A stretch of 19,337 nt of DNA from an uncultured Bacteroidota bacterium (GTDB lineage Bacteria; Bacteroidota; Bacteroidia; Chitinophagales; Chitinophagaceae): the NCBI GenBank assembly GCA_903929655.1, contig CAIYVS010000142.1:1-19337 (forward strand), read 5' to 3'. Below, piece by piece: positions 15,236 through 19,337 of this stretch. The number at the start of each line of letters is the position of its first letter. Positions within the stretch are counted from its first letter, which is position 1. A program made the translations under genes and the position numbers. The notes below the pieces were generated by a model. That model worked only from the letters and a program-made list of their open reading frames with translations. It had not been told where the DNA came from and ran no database searches.

Positions 15236-15288
15236 AACAAGAGGCTGTGAGGAAACTTAAAATATCAGCGCTCCGGAATAAATCGTGT

Positions 15289-17424
15289 TTAATCTTTTAT
15301 TATTTTGCCGGCATAGGGTTTGCCATTTATCATTAGCTTATAGAAATACATTCCTGGTGCCCATTCAGATGTATTTATCGTTTTTATAATATTTCCTTTA
15401 TCCATATTTTCATTTTGCCATGCATTACTAATTATCCTTCCATCAGCAGTGGTTATCGTCAGGCTTGTATTGGATATGTACTGTAAACTTATCTGAGCGG
15501 TCAGTTGCGCTTTGAAAGGCACAGGCGTGAACTTAATAATGTCTTCACCATCAGTACCTAAAGCGCTTGCGTTGTTACTGGCATGACGCAAGTAACCATT
15601 ACCGGCAACGATATCATCAATTGTAAAATATCTGAAGACATCCGTACTACCACAATCATTTATCAAGGTAACAACTATTTTCCATTCACTACCATTTGGT
15701 ACTAAAGTGGTATTAGTAAAAAAGTATGGTGGATTTAACGAAGCTATGCTTATCGTCGGAATAGATGTGCCGCATGTTGGAAGAGTAGTAAGGCCACCAT
15801 CCCATATAAACGTGAGGACCCCAGACATGGGATCTACACTGTAAAGCTTCACATCATATTTGCAAGTGTTTCCTGATGAAAAATTTGGTAACGCCGTAAA
15901 TATGGTACTTGTTCTGCCTAAAGGTTGAGGGCTACTCCAAGCTGTACCTAAACACAGAGAATACTCTGTAGTAAATATGCCACTAATGTCATGTGAAACG
16001 GTAGTTTGCAAACATCCGCTTGGTGGTGCAGCCGCGTTGACATATATCCAGCCAGATGCAGACGTAGAACTAGCCGGACAGCCATTTGAAATTGTTAAAG
16101 TCAAATAATAAAATCCTGATGTAGTGCAGTAAGAACTAATATCTAATGTTGATGGAGGAGCTCCTGTTCCAGAAGTAATAGTTGTTGTTGTTGATCCCAC
16201 AGTTTTAGTCAGCAAATAGGTTTCTATCGGACCAGAAGACAAATTGGTAAAAACAATGGTATGTCCTGAACAGCTAAAATAAGGTGGTGCAGAACCGATA
16301 GTTGCACCAAGTGGTGCCCCATTGATCTCAAAGGAAGATGTTAAAGTTCCTGCTCCGGGTACAATTACATTATAAGACGCTGTTTGTGTAGCAACCGAAG
16401 TGGTTAAGTCATATCCGTAAGAAAGTGGGTATGAGGGTGCAGGTGAGTATACATTATTATATTGGTTTACAATCAAATAATACGTTCCTGATGTGCTGAC
16501 AGTCAGATCCTGGCCGGTTCCTAACAATGGGCCGCTTGGAGAGCCATAATGCCATTCTTTTTTAAGAATACAATCTGACCTGTGGATCATAGTTTGCAGA
16601 TCGCTGAACGTTGCAGGATTATCCCCTATATTACTGTGAAGGGTGCCGCTGCCGCCGCAAAGATAGCTACCGGTAAGGCCTGAACTTGGGGAGATGATTA
16701 CATTCCTTTTGAGTGAGGCCTCCATTGCAGAATTATCAGAGCAGGAATGGGTTCCCGGCAATGTTACTGCAACATAGCCTCCCGCAGCTAAAGGAGCAAT
16801 ATCTTGTGGGACAACAAGATAATTTGATCCGACAGGTGTACCTGTATAGTAACAGGTTTGCCATCCGTTGCTTAATGACCATGTTCCCCCCGTGGTTACA
16901 AACGGAATAGATGTATTTACTGAAAATGTAACTGAAGAGCCTATGCCCGTCGTGCCCGGAATAATAACACTGCCTGGTATTCCTTCTCCGCTTGGTACTA
17001 TCAAAACTGATAGTGAACATACCGGTGTCGACCCAGGACCTGGAGCTGCGACTTGATCATAGGCATACAAAATAACATTTCCCCAGCTGACATGTCCATA
17101 CATATCGGTACCAGATGCTGCTGAATATCCCCAGGAAGTTGTAGGAGTTTTAAGTTGCACTTCAAATCCTAAGCCAGAGGAAAAACTACCGCTCCCCCCT
17201 ACCACTGGAACAAAGCCACCCAGAGGCATCGGGCAAACCTGGTAGATCCATCCGTTAGATACGGGTGTGCCTCCGTTATACAGAGCAATACCCCCAACAG
17301 GCTGTCCGGTACAGACGCTTGCCGGTGGGGTTGCCCCTGAAAATCTTATCGAGTATTGTGCGTTTGCCTCATGAACCGCAAAACAGGCAAAAAGGATATA
17401 TAATATCAATAGTTTCTTTTTCAT
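15289..17424 (-). CDS. T9SS cargo protein with shared FxING and GR[ST] modules
   Basis: This is a 711-aa exported protein of unknown function. A signal peptide (MKKKLLILYILFACFAVHEA, cleavage near NA-Q23) is followed by a unique Gly/Ser/Pro-rich region (about 24-355). A module opening SFEINGAPLGA (about 362-463) matches the repeats of the neighbouring 538-aa protein. Next comes a module (about 471-606) with LGRTSTIF, YDVKLYSVDP, PPYFFTNTTLVPNGSEW and NDCGSTDVFRYFTIDD, also present in the neighbour. Residues about 629-711 are a T9SS sorting domain (FTPVPFKAQLTAQ, APGMYFYKLMINGKPYAGKI), which predicts export across the outer membrane. It starts 44 bp after the 538-aa gene and ends at a strong terminator 54 bp downstream, so the two genes likely form an operon. 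Family membership of the modules is not known to me. Confidence 0.88.
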   Translation of the reverse strand: MKKKLLILYILFACFAVHEANAQYSIRFSGATPPASVCTGQPVGGIALYNGGTPVSNGWIYQVCPMPLGGFVPVVGGSGSFSSGLGFEVQLKTPTTSWGYSAASGTDMYGHVSWGNVILYAYDQVAAPGPGSTPVCSLSVLIVPSGEGIPGSVIIPGTTGIGSSVTFSVNTSIPFVTTGGTWSLSNGWQTCYYTGTPVGSNYLVVPQDIAPLAAGGYVAVTLPGTHSCSDNSAMEASLKRNVIISPSSGLTGSYLCGGSGTLHSNIGDNPATFSDLQTMIHRSDCILKKEWHYGSPSGPLLGTGQDLTVSTSGTYYLIVNQYNNVYSPAPSYPLSYGYDLTTSVATQTASYNVIVPGAGTLTSSFEINGAPLGATIGSAPPYFSCSGHTIVFTNLSSGPIETYLLTKTVGSTTTTITSGTGAPPSTLDISSYCTTSGFYYLTLTISNGCPASSTSASGWIYVNAAAPPSGCLQTTVSHDISGIFTTEYSLCLGTAWSSPQPLGRTSTIFTALPNFSSGNTCKYDVKLYSVDPMSGVLTFIWDGGLTTLPTCGTSIPTISIASLNPPYFFTNTTLVPNGSEWKIVVTLINDCGSTDVFRYFTIDDIVAGNGYLRHASNNASALGTDGEDIIKFTPVPFKAQLTAQISLQYISNTSLTITTADGRIISNAWQNENMDKGNIIKTINTSEWAPGMYFYKLMINGKPYAGKIIKD
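15607..16341 (-). repeat. Paralogous module pair (FxING plus GR[ST]) in 711-aa protein
   Basis: Two consecutive modules (residues about 362-463 and 471-606) are paralogous to parts of the 538-aa neighbour. Shared positions include FxING, the Cys pair near YF/YNC, GR(S/T), YDxxxxxWG-type strands, PxGSxW and NxCG. The match is at protein level; DNA identity is low, so the duplication is old. Confidence 0.65.
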
Positions 17425-17468
17425 GTTTCTTTTTTTTAAATATTACTAATAAGTAGTTTGTACCTGCA

Positions 17469-19085
17469 TTAATTATACTGGTTATCATTTATCTGAACGA
17501 CCTCTCTGGATAGAGAAACAGTGCCGCAACTATTTGTAGCACTAATATCAATACCCCAGATACTTCCATCGGGAGCGTTGGTTGTGCTGCTAAAAAAATT
17601 ATCACTACCTATAGAGCTCAATGCTACCGCATATGCCAACAGATAAGAGTTGCATGGATAAGACAAAGTTCCATTCACATAATTCCGTGTCCAGAGAACC
17701 TGACCCCATGTTTGTGATACTGGGTCATATTTACTTAATGAAACCGTATAACCGCTGATATATACCTGATTAGTTAATGGAGGGGCCATATGAATTACAG
17801 CAGTACTTCTGCCCACCTGATCAGGATTGGTAACGCTGCCGTTGGCAACATTGTATTGAACCACAGCATTTGAAGTATTTAATGTGGTCGTTACTATACT
17901 TGTGCTTTGTGAGGGTATCGACGGAATAAGTTGAATCAAAGCTGTAGAACTGCTTGCATACACCTGGTCATAAGAGTAATCTGGAACTACCGTTAACCTT
18001 ACTCCATATATACCGCCTGATGCACTGCTCAACGAACTGCAATTATTTTGGTTATTTGTGCATGCGTTGAGAAGATCAATCGACTGTGATGCAGGGACAA
18101 ATCCGGTAGAATATTCTACAATCTGCAAACTTGGGTCCAGAATATCCATTTTAATTAATGAAGCCTGACCTGTTGAGGTGTTATTCAATGTTACACCATT
18201 GCAATTATAAAAAGGTGTTGGGCTCTGACTGGAAACATTTGTACCATTTATTTTAAAGCCTGCCTGGGGAGGATTGGCGCATTGCTGAATAGCGGGAGTG
18301 ATCTCTATAAAACCTCCGTATGAACTTTGGTTAGGGTCTGGGAAGGCCGTAGATGTTTCGATAAGTTTTACGTAAAATGTACCATACGATTGGGTGTTCA
18401 AAGAAGTGCAACTGGCATTTTGAGACCCATTGCACATATTCAGCAGATTAAATTGTGCTGACAATGGTCCTGACATATTACCTGTTGAATACAGCTCATT
18501 TGATTGTGTTGCATCCCATACTTCTACTCTGCTGTAAGCTATTGTTCCTTGTGAATTATCTTGAACTAATAATGTTTGCGGCCCGTTAAAGATCACAGGT
18601 GTTTGCGAATTCAAAGTGTTATTGTTTACAGTAAAATTCGCAATTGCCGGATTGCTTACAGGTTGACTTAATGTAATTAATCCCTTATAAGTACTGGGGT
18701 TAGGGTCGTTAGGACCTGAGGAAGTAATTTCTACCACACCAAAAGTACCTGCTGTGCCAAAGGGCAATGCAGTACAACTACTACTGTTTATTGTGTTGCA
18801 CCAATTGTAAATATTAACTTCTCCTATACCATTATTTACGCTAAAAGTACCGGTAGAATAAAGCACGTTGGTAAATGTTGCGTCTGTGATGCTGATAGTA
18901 CATAATGCAATATTCCCTTGTGATTGATCGTCAAGTACCAAAGGATTATTTGTGAAACATTGCAGTGCAGACTGCGAAGAAACTGGTAAGCCGTTTATTG
19001 CAAAAGACGCAGTGGTTTGCGCAAAACTCGTAACAGACTGATACAATATGCCAGCTGTTAAAAGATATCTTTTTATGTTTTTCAT
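17469..19085 (-). CDS. Secreted triple-module protein lacking a T9SS sorting domain
   Basis: This is a 538-aa exported protein of unknown function. A signal peptide (MKNIKRYLLTAGILYQSVTSFA, cleavage before Gln23) is followed by three copies of a module of about 115 aa at residues 26-141, 148-266 and 274-389. Each has an F(A/T/K)(I/V)N opening, a conserved YSTG, an N-x-C pair such as LLNMCNGSQNASC, a G(T/I)(F/Y) and a PxxSxY-type end. Residues 397-535 are a different module also found in the 711-aa neighbour (VGRSTAVIHM, YDPVSQTWGQVLW, FFSSTTNAPDGSIW, NSCGTVSLSREVVQIND). The protein stops right after it, whereas the neighbour continues into a T9SS sorting domain. The 44-bp gap downstream has no room for a lost domain, so it is probably periplasmic or needs a partner to reach the surface. 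It is likely first in an operon with the 711-aa gene. Confidence 0.85.
   Translation of the reverse strand: MKNIKRYLLTAGILYQSVTSFAQTTASFAINGLPVSSQSALQCFTNNPLVLDDQSQGNIALCTISITDATFTNVLYSTGTFSVNNGIGEVNIYNWCNTINSSSCTALPFGTAGTFGVVEITSSGPNDPNPSTYKGLITLSQPVSNPAIANFTVNNNTLNSQTPVIFNGPQTLLVQDNSQGTIAYSRVEVWDATQSNELYSTGNMSGPLSAQFNLLNMCNGSQNASCTSLNTQSYGTFYVKLIETSTAFPDPNQSSYGGFIEITPAIQQCANPPQAGFKINGTNVSSQSPTPFYNCNGVTLNNTSTGQASLIKMDILDPSLQIVEYSTGFVPASQSIDLLNACTNNQNNCSSLSSASGGIYGVRLTVVPDYSYDQVYASSSTALIQLIPSIPSQSTSIVTTTLNTSNAVVQYNVANGSVTNPDQVGRSTAVIHMAPPLTNQVYISGYTVSLSKYDPVSQTWGQVLWTRNYVNGTLSYPCNSYLLAYAVALSSIGSDNFFSSTTNAPDGSIWGIDISATNSCGTVSLSREVVQINDNQYN
17919..19010 (-). repeat. Three tandem FxING modules in 538-aa protein
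   Basis: Units span about 19010-18663, 18644-18288 and 18266-17919. Each encodes 115-119 residues with the same strand pattern and one YSTG and one Asn-Cys/Cys-Ser-Leu motif. The copies are diverged in DNA, so they are long established rather than recent. Confidence 0.7.
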
Positions 19086-19337
19086 ATAGTTTTGATTTTT
19101 GTTTTAATATTTAATTGTTGCATAAAAAAGATGAAATGAAATTGGTTTCTGAAATTCTTTTAATGTTTGTTTTAATTAAGAAATAGTAATCTCATATGTA
19201 TGTTTTCATGATGGGGGACCAGCCCTAAGTGATCTGTTTATATTTTACTAATAAGCGTTACGTAACAATTTATATTAACCGATAGGGAAGGGGCCGCAGG
19301 CAAAAGGCTAAGCGGTTGTTTTTTAAATATTTTGCAT
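19086..19337. other. Upstream region of the 538-aa gene, window end
   Basis: This is AT-rich sequence before the start at 19085, expected to hold its promoter, though no exact TAnnTTTG box is seen on the minus strand. It contains a perfect 10-bp palindrome GTTACGTAAC at 19257-19266. A weak GC stem near 19294-19316 followed by T-rich sequence is too poor to call a terminator. No gene is seen. Confidence 0.4.

Larger units (their letters stand above)
14900..15288. other. Regulatory intergenic region before lysyl-oxidase gene
   Basis: This 389-bp gap carries, in minus-strand order, the terminator of the 711-aa gene (15235-15201), two direct repeats (15139-15107), and an inverted repeat (15083-15063), and then about 160 bp of AT-rich leader to the ATG at 14899. 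No gene or exact -7 box was seen. Confidence 0.55.

Noticed and set aside
17425..17468. A lost or frameshifted T9SS sorting domain after the 538-aa gene
   Set aside because: Only 44 bp, AT-rich, separate the two genes; no sorting-domain residues appear in any frame.
19200..19270. Riboswitch-like GC elements (GGGGGACCAGCCC and following)
   Set aside because: I could not match the pattern to a known riboswitch core on either strand.
19290..19325. Possible rho-independent terminator at the window end
   Set aside because: Only a 4-bp CCGC/GCGG stem with internal mismatches can be formed, although a T-rich stretch follows.

Overview
The window looks like a chromosomal segment from a gliding/adhesive-type Bacteroidota, probably Chitinophagia or a near relative. 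Three proteins end in type IX secretion system (T9SS) type A sorting domains. The BamA-OmpH-OmpH order, a DUF1684 protein and YCF48-like lipoproteins are common in that phylum, and one promoter-like site fits the Bacteroidota TAnnTTTG form. No tRNA, rRNA, CRISPR array or transposase gene was recognised. The phylum assignment is by gene content only.

Left part (about 1-5200): the 3' two thirds of bamA, then two tandem OmpH/Skp chaperone genes, all on the + strand and closed by a rho-independent terminator near 2905. BamA has lost its signal peptide and first POTRA domains; stops in every frame lie just upstream, so this is either a contig edge or junction or a real truncation. Facing these genes on the minus strand are a DUF1684 secreted protein and lysS (class II lysyl-tRNA synthetase).

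Right part (about 5279-19085): everything is on the minus strand and nearly everything is exported. In transcription order from the right: a 538-aa secreted protein with three copies of a roughly 115-aa module, and 44 bp later a 711-aa T9SS cargo sharing two modules with it. These probably form an operon that ends at a strong terminator. Next, with its own upstream region carrying a 20-bp-spaced direct repeat of LytTR type, comes an 802-aa T9SS cargo containing a complete lysyl-oxidase domain (copper histidines plus the Lys/Tyr pair of the quinone cofactor) and a dockerin-like segment. Then comes a 1,839-aa giant with four cysteine-rich repeats of about 177 aa and a T9SS domain. It is followed by a second, almost identical terminator, a relic T9SS sorting domain, and a YCF48-like beta-propeller lipoprotein.

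How it may work together (inference): the BamA/OmpH genes build the outer membrane, while the minus-strand block supplies surface or matrix proteins exported by T9SS. A lysyl oxidase beside large disulfide-rich repeat proteins suggests covalent matrix building. However, the giant protein has a stretch of about 870 residues with no Lys, Arg or His, so this part cannot be a lysyl-oxidase substrate. The most unusual points are that basic-residue-free stretch, the intact bacterial lysyl oxidase with a candidate LytTR operator, the duplicated terminators, the orphan sorting-domain relic, and the shuffled module family in the last two genes.
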